A stretch of DNA of 64,000 nucleotides from Phycisphaeraceae bacterium. GTDB lineage: Bacteria; Planctomycetota; Phycisphaerae; Phycisphaerales; UBA1924. The notes beneath the pieces were generated by a model, which worked only from the letters and a program-made list of their open reading frames with translations, was not told the DNA's origin and made no database searches. A program made the translations under genes and the position numbers. Positions 37,898 through 46,644 of the stretch are shown here, one piece after another. Every line of letters begins with the position of its first letter. Positions within the stretch are counted from its first letter, which is position 1. Where the stretch lies: positions 62,001 through 126,000 of the forward strand of contig JAHCJI010000006.1 in NCBI GenBank assembly GCA_026126305.1, read 5' to 3'.

Positions 37898-39588
37898 TTT
37901 CGTCCGACGATGGGGTCGAGGGTGGCGGTTGCTTCGAGGCGGTGGCGTTCGGCTACTGGTACAGAGTGCAGCAGGCCGAGGGCGTTGTAGGTCTCCAATC
38001 GAGACCTGGCATCGATGGCCGCGTAAACCGTATCGGTGTCGATGATGGGGCGACCCATGATGGCTTCGAGTTGTTCCCGGCTGTATTCGGGGCGTTTGGA
38101 AGCCGTCGAGGCGGTGCCGTATTGGTTGAGGTTGCTGGCAAAGATGCCCGCGGCGCTGATGGGGAGGAAGTCTTCGTAGCGCAGCCCTTCACGAGATGCG
38201 TAGCCCAGCGAGACCAGATGCAGCATGTCGGTGACTGGGATTCTTCCCCGGGCCTCTCGGCCGGCATCGGTGGCCGCGTACTGCGCGTACACAATGTTGC
38301 GGTCGAGCAGGCCTTGCAGGTCCTTTGGAAATATGGCGAATGCATTGCGTTGCACTTCGAGGAATGCGTCTTCGTCGTCCTTGGCCAGCGTGGGGTAGTT
38401 CGCGCGGGCTTCCTCGAAGGCGGCCAGACACTGGTCGTACATCGCCCGGCCGGCGGGCGTCGTGGCGTAAAAGCGTTGCTCGATCTCGCCGAAGCGTGCG
38501 GTGTGGCTTGCCTTGACTTCGCTGCCGTCGGCCTCGACGAAGGTCACGGATTCGGTGAGTGCCTTGTACGCGTCTTGACGCAGCAGGATGGGCGTGTCGC
38601 TGGCAGGCCCTTCGGTGAAGTCCTTGAACCCGCAGTGGGGCAAAGTTGTCAGGTCGAGATCGGCCTGACCGAGGCGGTCGGCCAGCGCATGAACATGTGT
38701 CTCGAGCGTGTGCGAGCTGATTTCGGCATTGCCTCCAATGGAGATGCGATCGTGCCCCAGGTGCTTGAAGTGCAGAGTGAGCCAGTCGGCGTCGGACATT
38801 TCGAGCATCTGCCCGAGCGCCCGCGAGGCACGCCGGAGAAAGGTCGCTCGATCGCTCTCGCCCATGCAACGCTTCATGGCGGCGGTGTACAGGTCCATGC
38901 ATAGCGTGTTGGGCGTGAGGTGGTTGAGGTGGTGGCGTTCGAAGCACGCGATGTCGGCGGCGATCTTGAACCCGGCCTCGCACAGGTCGTTGTAGAGCTT
39001 CAAGTCGTGGGCCCTGCCCGTCCATTTGAAGATGCGAGTGGTGGCTTCGCCGATGAGCGCCTTTGCGTCTTCGCAGGTCAGACCGCCCTCTCGCTCGCAC
39101 TGGTCGATCAGATCGATAGCACGCTGCGAGAACACGCGTCGCTCGGCCAGCGCGTTCTCGATGCGACGCTTTGTCGCGTCGTCAAAATAATCGGTCATGA
39201 GCAGGCTGGTGAACACGCGGTGCTCGGGCTTCTGGGGAGAGCGGAATGCGGTGGCGATGACAGGCTGGCTCTTAGCGCCGATGGCCGTCATGTCATAAAA
39301 GTTATGGGGCTCCATGCCGAAACAGGCGAAGAATCGCGTGATAAGCCGGTACTCATCGGGCCGACCGATGCGGATGGCCCCGTGCCTTTCGCCGCTGGTG
39401 CGTTCGATTTCTTCGTCGCTGACGGTAAAGCCGGGGTGGCGAAGGGCAAGCAGGTCGCACACCGCACGGTTGCAAACAAAGTTCACGGCCAGCGCCTTGT
39501 CATAGAGCGGCACCTCCTGGCCGAACATATCAGAGAGTTCGGCAAAGAGGCGGTTCTGCAAATCGGTCTTGTCGGCGAAGGCGGGCAT
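37894..39588 (-). CDS. hglS: 2-oxoadipate dioxygenase/decarboxylase (DUF1338)
   Basis: 564 residues; ATG with GGAG upstream. The protein matches the HglS/YdcJ (DUF1338) family, VOC-fold non-haem iron enzymes that turn 2-oxoadipate into D-2-hydroxyglutarate in lysine breakdown. Visible family blocks are GERHGAIRIGRPDEYRLI (metal-binding His), ACFERHHLNHLTPNT (second His region), TLPHCGFKDFTEGP and VYAQYAATDAGREARGR. Other lysine-degradation genes are absent from the window. Its stop lies in the attR repeat, so in the uninterrupted chromosome the gene ended inside the tRNA-Ile2 3' end. Confidence 0.88.
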   Translation of the reverse strand: MPAFADKTDLQNRLFAELSDMFGQEVPLYDKALAVNFVCNRAVCDLLALRHPGFTVSDEEIERTSGERHGAIRIGRPDEYRLITRFFACFGMEPHNFYDMTAIGAKSQPVIATAFRSPQKPEHRVFTSLLMTDYFDDATKRRIENALAERRVFSQRAIDLIDQCEREGGLTCEDAKALIGEATTRIFKWTGRAHDLKLYNDLCEAGFKIAADIACFERHHLNHLTPNTLCMDLYTAAMKRCMGESDRATFLRRASRALGQMLEMSDADWLTLHFKHLGHDRISIGGNAEISSHTLETHVHALADRLGQADLDLTTLPHCGFKDFTEGPASDTPILLRQDAYKALTESVTFVEADGSEVKASHTARFGEIEQRFYATTPAGRAMYDQCLAAFEEARANYPTLAKDDEDAFLEVQRNAFAIFPKDLQGLLDRNIVYAQYAATDAGREARGRIPVTDMLHLVSLGYASREGLRYEDFLPISAAGIFASNLNQYGTASTASKRPEYSREQLEAIMGRPIIDTDTVYAAIDARSRLETYNALGLLHSVPVAERHRLEATATLDPIVGRK

Positions 39589-39652
39589 GTCGGTCTCCGT
39601 GGACGGTCGGCGGGAAGGTTTCGAATGATATCGTCCCGCAGCGATGCTGGGT

Positions 39653-41002
39653 TCAGCCCGGCCGCTTGATGATGCCCGCCGTCAACACCTCGCACCCATG
39701 CTCTCCCACCACCACGTTATCCTCGATCCGCACACCCTGGATTTCGGTGCGTAAGGCATCGATCGTGTTCCAATGGACGGCGTCGCTGTACCGTTCGCGT
39801 GTTTCGGGCACGTCGATGAGCCCGGGGATGAAGTAGATTCCGGGCTCGACTGTGAAACCATGGCCAGCCCGGAGCGGGATGTCGACACGCACGCCGACGC
39901 CGCCGGGCCCCATACGGGGGGCACGTCCCGGCAGCCGACCGCCCGCGCCCCGCACGCCCAGGCCAATCATGTGGCCCACGCCATGGGGAAAGAACAGCCC
40001 CGCGACTCCCCGCTCGACGAGTTCGGCAGGATCGCCGGTGATGGTGCCCAACGCGATGAGGCCTTCGATGACCTTTTCGCTGGCCCGGCGGTGGACGTCG
40101 TGCCATTCGACGCCGGGACGGCACATAGCGATGCCGGCTTCTTCGGCATCGATGACGATGTTGATGAGGTCGCGCTGCGTCTGGCTTGGCGTGCCAACGG
40201 GCCATGTGCGCGTGACATCGCCGGCGTACCGCCTGTACGAAGCGCCGGCGTCGATGAGTACGCACTCACCCCCGGAGATGATGCGATCGCTCGGAGCGAA
40301 GTGCAGCACGGCGGCGTTTGGCCCGCTGCCCACGATGGTGTCGTACGCCGTACCGTCTCCGCCGTTGCGAAAGAACGCTGCCTCGATCTCGACACGGAGT
40401 TGACGTTCTGTCATGCCGATAGCCTGGCCGCTGGTCAGCAGTTGATGGGCGAGCGTGTGGCCCGCGGCCGTGGCCCTGCACGCCGCTCGCATGTTCGCGA
40501 TTTCCACCCCGTCGAGTACGCGGCGTTCGTGCAGCAGTGCATCGGCCAGTTCGGCGCTCAGCAGTTGGTCGATGCCTCCGGTGTAACTTCCCACAGGACA
40601 CCCGAGCATGGCCACGGGCCTGCCCCGGCGCTGGATGAGCCATGGAGCCAGTTCGATCAGTGGCGCGCCCTCCCATGTTACATCGCCTTCCCAGGTACGA
40701 TGGGCCTGGGTGACTTCTGGCGCAAAGGCCCGCCAGGGTGCATCGTCTCCTTCCGCAAGATCGATAGCAAGCACGCCCCCTGGACACTGCTGCTCGGTCA
40801 GGTAGTAGTAATCGCTATGGGCCATAAAGGGATAGACCCGATCGTGCTGCCCGGGCACGCTGATGGGCTCGCCCGCCCCTAAGAGCACGACGGGCATGGC
40901 CGTACGTTCGCCGAGCGCCTGCCTGGCCCGTTCACGCAGGGCATTGGCGGAACGTTGGCGGCGTGCGATGAGGTGTGCGGCGGGAACGAAGTCGGTTGTC
41001 AT
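39653..41002 (-). CDS. pepP: Xaa-Pro aminopeptidase (M24B)
   Basis: 449 residues. The N-terminal AMP_N domain includes FMAHSDYYYLTEQQCPGGVL; the pita-bread catalytic domain has the dinuclear metal ligands Asp in LIDAGASYRRYAGDVTRTW, His in LFFPHGVGHMIGLGVR, Glu in FTVEPGIYFIPG, and the final Glu in GVRIEDNVVV. It removes N-terminal residues that precede proline. A Gly/Arg-rich insertion (GGRLPGRAPRMGPGG) after the His motif is unusual but short. No signal peptide, so it is probably cytosolic. Confidence 0.93.
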   Translation of the reverse strand: MTTDFVPAAHLIARRQRSANALRERARQALGERTAMPVVLLGAGEPISVPGQHDRVYPFMAHSDYYYLTEQQCPGGVLAIDLAEGDDAPWRAFAPEVTQAHRTWEGDVTWEGAPLIELAPWLIQRRGRPVAMLGCPVGSYTGGIDQLLSAELADALLHERRVLDGVEIANMRAACRATAAGHTLAHQLLTSGQAIGMTERQLRVEIEAAFFRNGGDGTAYDTIVGSGPNAAVLHFAPSDRIISGGECVLIDAGASYRRYAGDVTRTWPVGTPSQTQRDLINIVIDAEEAGIAMCRPGVEWHDVHRRASEKVIEGLIALGTITGDPAELVERGVAGLFFPHGVGHMIGLGVRGAGGRLPGRAPRMGPGGVGVRVDIPLRAGHGFTVEPGIYFIPGLIDVPETRERYSDAVHWNTIDALRTEIQGVRIEDNVVVGEHGCEVLTAGIIKRPG

Positions 41003-41116
41003 GGGGCCAGTGTATGGGCGGATATGCTTGCGTTGCCCCTGCCCGAACCGGGACCATCTTCCCCCGGCGGCTTGGGGCGTTCTTGTGGCCCTTGTGGCCA
41101 GTTGGGGAAAACAGCG

Positions 41117-41575
41117 ATGGGACTGATCAAGGAGTTTCGCGAGTTCGCCTTGAAGGGCAACATGATGGATATGGCCGTGGGCATTATCATCGGCGGGGCG
41201 TTCGGCGTCATTATCAAGTCGATGATCGACGACGTGATCATGCCGATCGTGTCCATCCCCGGCAAGGTGGACTTCAGCAACCTGTACGTCCCGCTTTCGG
41301 CCAAGGTGAGCGAGGCCAACGAGGCGGCTGGGAAGGTGATGCCGCTGGCCGATGCCCGGGGCCTCGGCCCGGTGCTTGCCTATGGCAACTTCATCACGGT
41401 GTTCATCAACTTCATCATCCTCGCGGCGGCGGTGTTCATGATCGTGAAACTCATGAACACGGCACGGAAGCGCTTCGAGAAGGAGCAGGCCGCGGCCGCA
41501 CCAGCGGCCCCGCCCGCCGAGGTGTTGCTGTTGACCGAGATCCGTGACGAGTTGCGGACTCGCCGGGGCGGCTAA
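41117..41575 (+). CDS. mscL: Large-conductance mechanosensitive channel
   Basis: 152 residues. The N-terminal amphipathic helix and first membrane segment read FREFALKGNMMDMAVGIIIG with the conserved gate residues, then FGVIIKSMIDDVIMPIV. The periplasmic loop is followed by the second segment FITVFINFIILAAAVFMIVK, and the C-terminal bundle contains LLLTEIRDELR. The periplasmic loop is a little longer than in E. coli. It opens under extreme turgor. Its stop codon overlaps the stop of the convergent halogenase-family gene (CTAA at 41572-41575). Confidence 0.95.
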   Translation: MGLIKEFREFALKGNMMDMAVGIIIGGAFGVIIKSMIDDVIMPIVSIPGKVDFSNLYVPLSAKVSEANEAAGKVMPLADARGLGPVLAYGNFITVFINFIILAAAVFMIVKLMNTARKRFEKEQAAAAPAAPPAEVLLLTEIRDELRTRRGG

Positions 41576-43341
41576 TTCATTCTGGCTCCGCGGGCAGACT
41601 CATAGGCCCGCTCTCCCTCATCGGAAGAACGGAGTTGCCGGTTTTTGCCCAGCGTCCACTTGGGCATAGGCCGGTTCGGGTCGTTCTCGCAGATCACCCA
41701 CCCGTCAACGACCATCACTTCCATGGCCTGGACAAGCTGCCGCATGAGCATGGTGGCTCGTTCGGGCGTTTGTCCGCCGCGGATCTGCTGCTGGAGGTAG
41801 CCGAAGATCTGGTTTGGGTCGTTGCTCTTGGCGAGCATGTTGACCAGCACGGGGTACGCACCGACCTTGGGCAGGATCTTGCCGTCCCGCACCACGCAAT
41901 CGACGGGTACCACCCGGCCCTCCCGATACTCGGCGACCTTGTCGTCGCGGACGTTTCGGAAGTCGAGCGTGAGCTTGTTGTATTGCATGAAGGTGAGGGT
42001 TTCCTTCTCGAGATCAAGCTCAGCATCGCCGAACTTGCCGACGAGTTGCTTGGCGGTGCCAAGGTCGAAGGAACCAAGGTGGGCGGCGTCGAGGGTCTGG
42101 TTCGAGAATCCGCCCTGCGCGAGCCAGCGCCAGGCTTCCTGCGGGTTGAGTTGCAGCCCCGCTTCCTGGGCGATGTTCTGGCAATGTTCCTGGAGGTCCT
42201 TGAAGCACCCGTTGGAGGCGTACCAGAACTGCGCGAAACGGATATGCTGGCGGATGTTCTTGCGGGTCTTCTCGTCGTAACTCCTCTTGAGCCACGCCTT
42301 GTCGAGCTCGCCACGTTCCATCTCGAGAATCGTGTAAGCCAGTTCCCGGGCCGAGCCGTGGGCCAGGGTCATGCCCGCGGCGAGGATGGGGTCGGCAAAG
42401 CCGGCGGCCTCGCCACACACATACCAGTTGTCCCCCGTGACCCGGTGGGCCACCTGGGACCAGTCCTTCGCGGCGTGGACCTTGTCGGTCTGGGCAGATT
42501 CGGTCATGAGCGAGGCGATCTCCTGCTGCTCGGAGAGTGCCTTGTGGTAGATCTCCTCGGGCGAGAGCCCGGTGTTCTTGTAATACTCGGCAGGGCAGAT
42601 GAGCCCGACACTGGCGCGTGTGGGGCTGAGAGGGATGAACCAGATCCAGCCATACGGGAGGCTGCGGACCTGGACCCGGGTGCCCCCGACGCCGATCTCG
42701 ACGGCCCACTGGATATTGTCCCAGTAGCTCCAGAACGCGACGTTGCGCAGCGAGTGTGGAGCGTCGACATCGACCCCCATGGCCCGCCGGAGCGTGGCGT
42801 GCGTGCCGCTGGCGTCGACGTAATACCGGGCCACGATGGTGTCGCCGTTGTCCATGTGCAGGCCGTCCACCCGGTCGCCGGTCTTGAGGATCTCGCGGAC
42901 CAGAGCGCCTTGGCGGACATCGGCACCTTGCTCGGCGGCATGGTCGAGCAGGATGGTGTCGTAGATGGATCGCTCGACCTGGAATGCGGTGCGCGTGCGC
43001 TGGCCTTCAAACTTCGCGGGTCTGGGCTCGTCCTTGAACTCTTCGACGGGGTAGAAGTCAAAATCCCAGCGCTCGTTGTCGCGCCCCCAGGTCAGGCTGG
43101 CACCGAGCTTCACTGGAAAGCCCGCGGCCTCGACCTTGTCCCACACGCCCATCTCCCAGAGGATGGGGCTGATGGCGGGCAACTGGCTCTCGCCTACGTG
43201 CTCACGCGGGAAGGTCTCTTTTTCGATGACAAGCACGCTCAAGGCGGGGTTGTACTTGCGCAGGAGGGTTGCCAGCGTGCTGCCCGAGGGCCCGCCGCCG
43301 ATAATGGCCACGTCGCACGCGTGCGTTCTGGATTCGTTCAC
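41572..43341 (-). CDS. Flavin-dependent halogenase-family protein, copy 1
   Basis: 589 residues from a GTG at 43341 with GGAGGA upstream. FAD-binding GGGPSGSTLATLLR is followed by TFPREHVGESQLP, the usual second block of flavin-dependent halogenases. The halogenase signature WxWxIP is intact in YGWIWFIPLSPTRAS, and GFADPILAAGMTLAHGSARE closes the FAD site. A Lys in GFPVKLGASLTWG could be the lysine that activates hypohalous acid, though I cannot align it with certainty. A ~200-residue C-terminal part is shared with the next gene. It needs a partner flavin reductase, not seen nearby. A hydroxylase or reductase role is the alternative. Confidence 0.75.
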   Translation of the reverse strand: MNESRTHACDVAIIGGGPSGSTLATLLRKYNPALSVLVIEKETFPREHVGESQLPAISPILWEMGVWDKVEAAGFPVKLGASLTWGRDNERWDFDFYPVEEFKDEPRPAKFEGQRTRTAFQVERSIYDTILLDHAAEQGADVRQGALVREILKTGDRVDGLHMDNGDTIVARYYVDASGTHATLRRAMGVDVDAPHSLRNVAFWSYWDNIQWAVEIGVGGTRVQVRSLPYGWIWFIPLSPTRASVGLICPAEYYKNTGLSPEEIYHKALSEQQEIASLMTESAQTDKVHAAKDWSQVAHRVTGDNWYVCGEAAGFADPILAAGMTLAHGSARELAYTILEMERGELDKAWLKRSYDEKTRKNIRQHIRFAQFWYASNGCFKDLQEHCQNIAQEAGLQLNPQEAWRWLAQGGFSNQTLDAAHLGSFDLGTAKQLVGKFGDAELDLEKETLTFMQYNKLTLDFRNVRDDKVAEYREGRVVPVDCVVRDGKILPKVGAYPVLVNMLAKSNDPNQIFGYLQQQIRGGQTPERATMLMRQLVQAMEVMVVDGWVICENDPNRPMPKWTLGKNRQLRSSDEGERAYESARGARMN

Positions 43342-43377
43342 GACTTCCTCCCGGTTGGCAAGTTCAAAGCAGGCTCC

Positions 43378-45132
43378 TCAATCGCCCGCGAGGGCACCCC
43401 ATCGGCTCTCGATTATTGACTGGTTCTCCTTGGCCCACTTGATCTGGCGGCTGGGAACGTACTCCCACTGGAGCATCGGCCGATCGGGGTTGACGCTTCC
43501 GACAATCCACCCTTCGAGGACAAGGCTCTCGAGCGCCTGGATGAGCAGGTTGCGGTAATAGGGGTGTTGTGCTGCGGGTGTCTCGGTTGTAACCCAATGC
43601 TGCAAGAGCGCGAAGACCTGATTGATATCGGACGTCTGGGTGACGAACTTCATGATCAGGCCTTGGTGCCCGCGGTAGGCTACAAAGTAATTGCCGCGCA
43701 TGAGCCCTTCGACCCGCTCGACCCGTCCCTTGTGATACCGCGCGATGGCTCCGGGCTGTGCACCTTCGAGGTTTGGACGCAGGACATTGAACTTATCAAA
43801 GGAATAGCCGTGCTTCTGACCGCTGAAGATCTCCATGACGCGCCGAGCGGCGGCCAGGTCATAGCTGCCAAAGAGCGGGATGAACGCGTCGGCATTGGTG
43901 AAGCCGCCCTGGGCCAGCCAGGCCCACGCCTGTTGTGGTGAGAGGTTCAGCCCGGTCTCTTGCGCGATCTTGGCGCAGTGCTCCTGCAAATCGGTGAACT
44001 GGCCGTTGGACGCGTACCAGTACTCAGCAAACTGGATGTGCTGTCGGATGGAACGGCGTGTGCGGTCGTTGTACTGAGAGCGCAGCCACTGCGGATCGAT
44101 CTGGCCCCTGCGGAGTTCGAGGATGGTGCAGGCTAGGTCTCGCGCCGACTGGTGAGCGAGGGTCATGCCCGCGGCGAGGATGGGGTCGGCAAAGCCGGCG
44201 GTCTCGCCACAAAGCCACCAGTTCTCACCGTGTAAGCGATCCGAGAGTTGCGACCAGTCTTTGGTGCTGAGGACTGGCCCGCTGGCCCGGCCCTTGGCCA
44301 GCAAGTCGGCGATCCTGGGTTCCTTTGCCACCGCTTCGGCGTACAAGGCTTCGGGCGAGAGGCCTCGTTCCTTGTAATAGTCAGCCGGGCAGACCAGCCC
44401 GCAACTGGCGCGAGTCTGGGAGATGGGGATGTACCAGAGCCATCCAAAACCGATGCTCCGGACCTGGACCCTCGTGGCATTGCCGATGGCAACGGCCCAG
44501 GGAACGTCGTCCCAGTATTGCCAGATGGCGATGTTGCGCAGGGTTGGCGCAACCTGGCTCTCGACGCCCATGGCCCGGCGCAAGATGCCCACGGTGCCGC
44601 TGGCGTCGACGTAGTGCTGCGCGGTGACGGTCGAGCCGTCTTCGAGCACCAGGGCGTCGACATGGTCGCCGCTGGTACGGATCTCTGCGACCCGTGCCCC
44701 CTGGCGGACGTCGCAGCCGACCTCGGCGGCGCGATCAAGAAGGATGGTGTCGTACGTGGCGCGATCGACCTGGAACGTGGTCAGGCGACGCTGGCTGTCG
44801 AGCACGCCCGGCCTTGGACGCTCCTCGTACGCGTCGATTGGGTAGAGATCAAAGTCCCACTGCTCGGGGCTCTTGCCCCACGTGTAACTGGCACCGATCT
44901 TGATCGGAAAACCGGCGGCCTCGACCTTGTCCCAGGCACCCATCTCTTCGAGCACGGCATTGATGGGCGGCAACTGGCTCTCGCCCACGTGCTCGCGTGG
45001 GAAGACCTCCTTCTCGAGGATCATGACCGAGCGTGAAGGGTCATACAGACGCAAGAGTGTGCCCAGCGTGCTCCCGGCTGGTCCGCCGCCGATGATGGCC
45101 ACCGCGCACGAAAAGCCTTGACCAACATGCAT
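43378..45132 (-). CDS. Flavin-dependent halogenase-family protein, copy 2
   Basis: 584 residues from an ATG at 45132 with a G-rich site before it. It shares the same blocks as its neighbour: GGGPAGSTLGTLLRLYD, VFPREHVGESQLPPIN, WxWxIP in FGWLWYIPISQTRAS, and GFADPILAAGMTLAHQSARD, plus WYASNGQFTDLQEHC and LAQGGF in the C-terminal part. The two genes are a tandem duplicate 36 bp apart on one strand and have clearly diverged, so they may act on different substrates or as a complex. No biosynthetic scaffold genes flank them. Confidence 0.75.
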   Translation of the reverse strand: MHVGQGFSCAVAIIGGGPAGSTLGTLLRLYDPSRSVMILEKEVFPREHVGESQLPPINAVLEEMGAWDKVEAAGFPIKIGASYTWGKSPEQWDFDLYPIDAYEERPRPGVLDSQRRLTTFQVDRATYDTILLDRAAEVGCDVRQGARVAEIRTSGDHVDALVLEDGSTVTAQHYVDASGTVGILRRAMGVESQVAPTLRNIAIWQYWDDVPWAVAIGNATRVQVRSIGFGWLWYIPISQTRASCGLVCPADYYKERGLSPEALYAEAVAKEPRIADLLAKGRASGPVLSTKDWSQLSDRLHGENWWLCGETAGFADPILAAGMTLAHQSARDLACTILELRRGQIDPQWLRSQYNDRTRRSIRQHIQFAEYWYASNGQFTDLQEHCAKIAQETGLNLSPQQAWAWLAQGGFTNADAFIPLFGSYDLAAARRVMEIFSGQKHGYSFDKFNVLRPNLEGAQPGAIARYHKGRVERVEGLMRGNYFVAYRGHQGLIMKFVTQTSDINQVFALLQHWVTTETPAAQHPYYRNLLIQALESLVLEGWIVGSVNPDRPMLQWEYVPSRQIKWAKENQSIIESRWGALAGD

Positions 45133-45375
45133 GACAAAAACCCCCCAACTTGGACGCCCGCCTCGGGCATACCAGCACCTATGAGGGAAGATGGTACCTT
45201 GCTTTTCCCTGGACGTTCCGCTGTTTTGATGATCGATGTACTCGCCCCGACCACCCATCAGTAATTTCATGATAGACAAGGCATTTCATGGGTGTTATAG
45301 GACTTTGACACCCGCCTATGCTGTCGATTCACCGCCGCTACTCAACCAAAACCGAGTACATCAGCTTGCTGTATC

Positions 45376-46644
45376 TCACTCCACGCCGGGTGGAATCGCC
45401 TTGCCATGGGGATCGTGCTGTGGACCTCCGGATGGGAGCGGCTCGGCGAGGTGTTCCAGGTGTTCGGCTGGTTCGTGGGCGTGGTCGGCTGAGATGCCCG
45501 CCCGGTGTACGAGGTATGTCTCCCAGAGGCGATGGCGCCGGATGAGTTCGGCAGCACGTTGCCGCCCCGCTTCGGTGAGTGTGTCCTGACCGGGCATGAC
45601 CAGGCCCGATCGGCGAGCTCTGGCGTAGACCTTTGGAGCAAATCGGCTGGTGATCGGGGAGCCCTCTTCGTGCCGGTAGAGCGCGGCGAGCAGGTCGTCC
45701 AAGGCGATGCGTCGCGTGAGGTAGAAACGTCGGATGGCTGTGGCCAAGACCCCGTCGCGCGGGCCAAACAGCATTGCGACGAAGAAGAGAACCCCCAAGG
45801 CGATGGCGATGCTACCGGCGGCGTTGACCTGGGGCTTGTCCATCGCGCTCGGCAAGGCGATGGAACCGAGATAGCCCATGACCGCCGCGACAACAGCGAT
45901 GGTGGTGCTCAACAGCAACTGTGTGGGCATGCGATCGGTCAGCAGCCGTGCGATGGCGGCCGGGACGATGAGCATGGCGATGACCAGGATAGAACCGACG
46001 GCCTCGAAGGCAGCAACGGTCGCACCCGCGACCAGGACCATCAATGCGTAGTGCAGGATGCTGGCATGGAATCCCTGCGCGGTGGCCAGGGCCGGATCGA
46101 ACGCGGCCATGCGGAGTTCCTTGTACAACACCAGCACAAAGACAAAGGACACCGCGCAGGTGATGGCAAGTGTCCAGACCTGGGGAGGGACGGCTGCAAG
46201 CGTGGCCGGGTGCAACACGTCCAGCCATCGCGCGGGCCCATCGGGCCAGAAGAGCGATTCGAGCTGCCCGTGCAGCACACAGTCGGCGTCCAGATCCGTG
46301 TTCCGCGCGACGCGTTCGATGAGCAGGACCCCCAAAGCGAACAGGACGCTGAAGACCACGCCCATGGCCGCCCCGGGCTCGACACGACCCAACCGCTTGA
46401 TGAGCTCGACAAGAACGACCGTCGTGATGCCGGCCATCAGAGCGCCGAGGAACATCACCGGCGCGGCACGTGATCCCGTGAGCATGAAGGCGATCACCAA
46501 CCCGGGCAGCACGCTGTGGCTCATGGCGTCGCCCATCAGGCTCAAGCGTCGAAGAACCAGATAGTTACCAAGCAGACCGCAACAGAAGGCCGCCAACACC
46601 GCGGCGAGGATGGGGAACAGATCGATGTTCGGTGCCAGGTTCAT
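45376..46644 (-). CDS. Mn/Zn ABC permease fused to a DtxR-like domain (second permease)
   Basis: 422 residues. Residues 1-~300 are an ABC-3 family permease with about eight membrane segments (LAAVLAAFCCGLLGNYLVL, ALMVLVAGATVAAFEAVGSI, ILVIAMLIVPAAIARLL). After RRFYLTRR the chain continues for ~115 residues with a winged-helix-like region (IALDDLLAALYRHEEG to LVMPGQDTLTEAGRQRAAEL) and a DtxR/MntR metal-binding-type segment, HRLWETYLVHRAGISADHAH followed by EPAEHLEHL. This recalls chlamydial YtgCR. The start overlaps the stop of the preceding permease (ATGA), and it is the last gene of the four-gene operon. Confidence 0.85.
   Translation of the reverse strand: MNLAPNIDLFPILAAVLAAFCCGLLGNYLVLRRLSLMGDAMSHSVLPGLVIAFMLTGSRAAPVMFLGALMAGITTVVLVELIKRLGRVEPGAAMGVVFSVLFALGVLLIERVARNTDLDADCVLHGQLESLFWPDGPARWLDVLHPATLAAVPPQVWTLAITCAVSFVFVLVLYKELRMAAFDPALATAQGFHASILHYALMVLVAGATVAAFEAVGSILVIAMLIVPAAIARLLTDRMPTQLLLSTTIAVVAAVMGYLGSIALPSAMDKPQVNAAGSIAIALGVLFFVAMLFGPRDGVLATAIRRFYLTRRIALDDLLAALYRHEEGSPITSRFAPKVYARARRSGLVMPGQDTLTEAGRQRAAELIRRHRLWETYLVHRAGISADHAHEPAEHLEHLAEPLPSGGPQHDPHGKAIPPGVE

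Noticed and set aside
41635..43419. 594-codon plus-strand frame over the first halogenase-family gene
   Set aside because: No domain pattern; the minus strand carries intact FAD and WxWxIP motifs.
45133..45375. Promoter or operator (repeated TTTCATG words) upstream of the second halogenase-family gene
   Set aside because: The words are short and no -35/-10 pair at normal spacing could be assigned.
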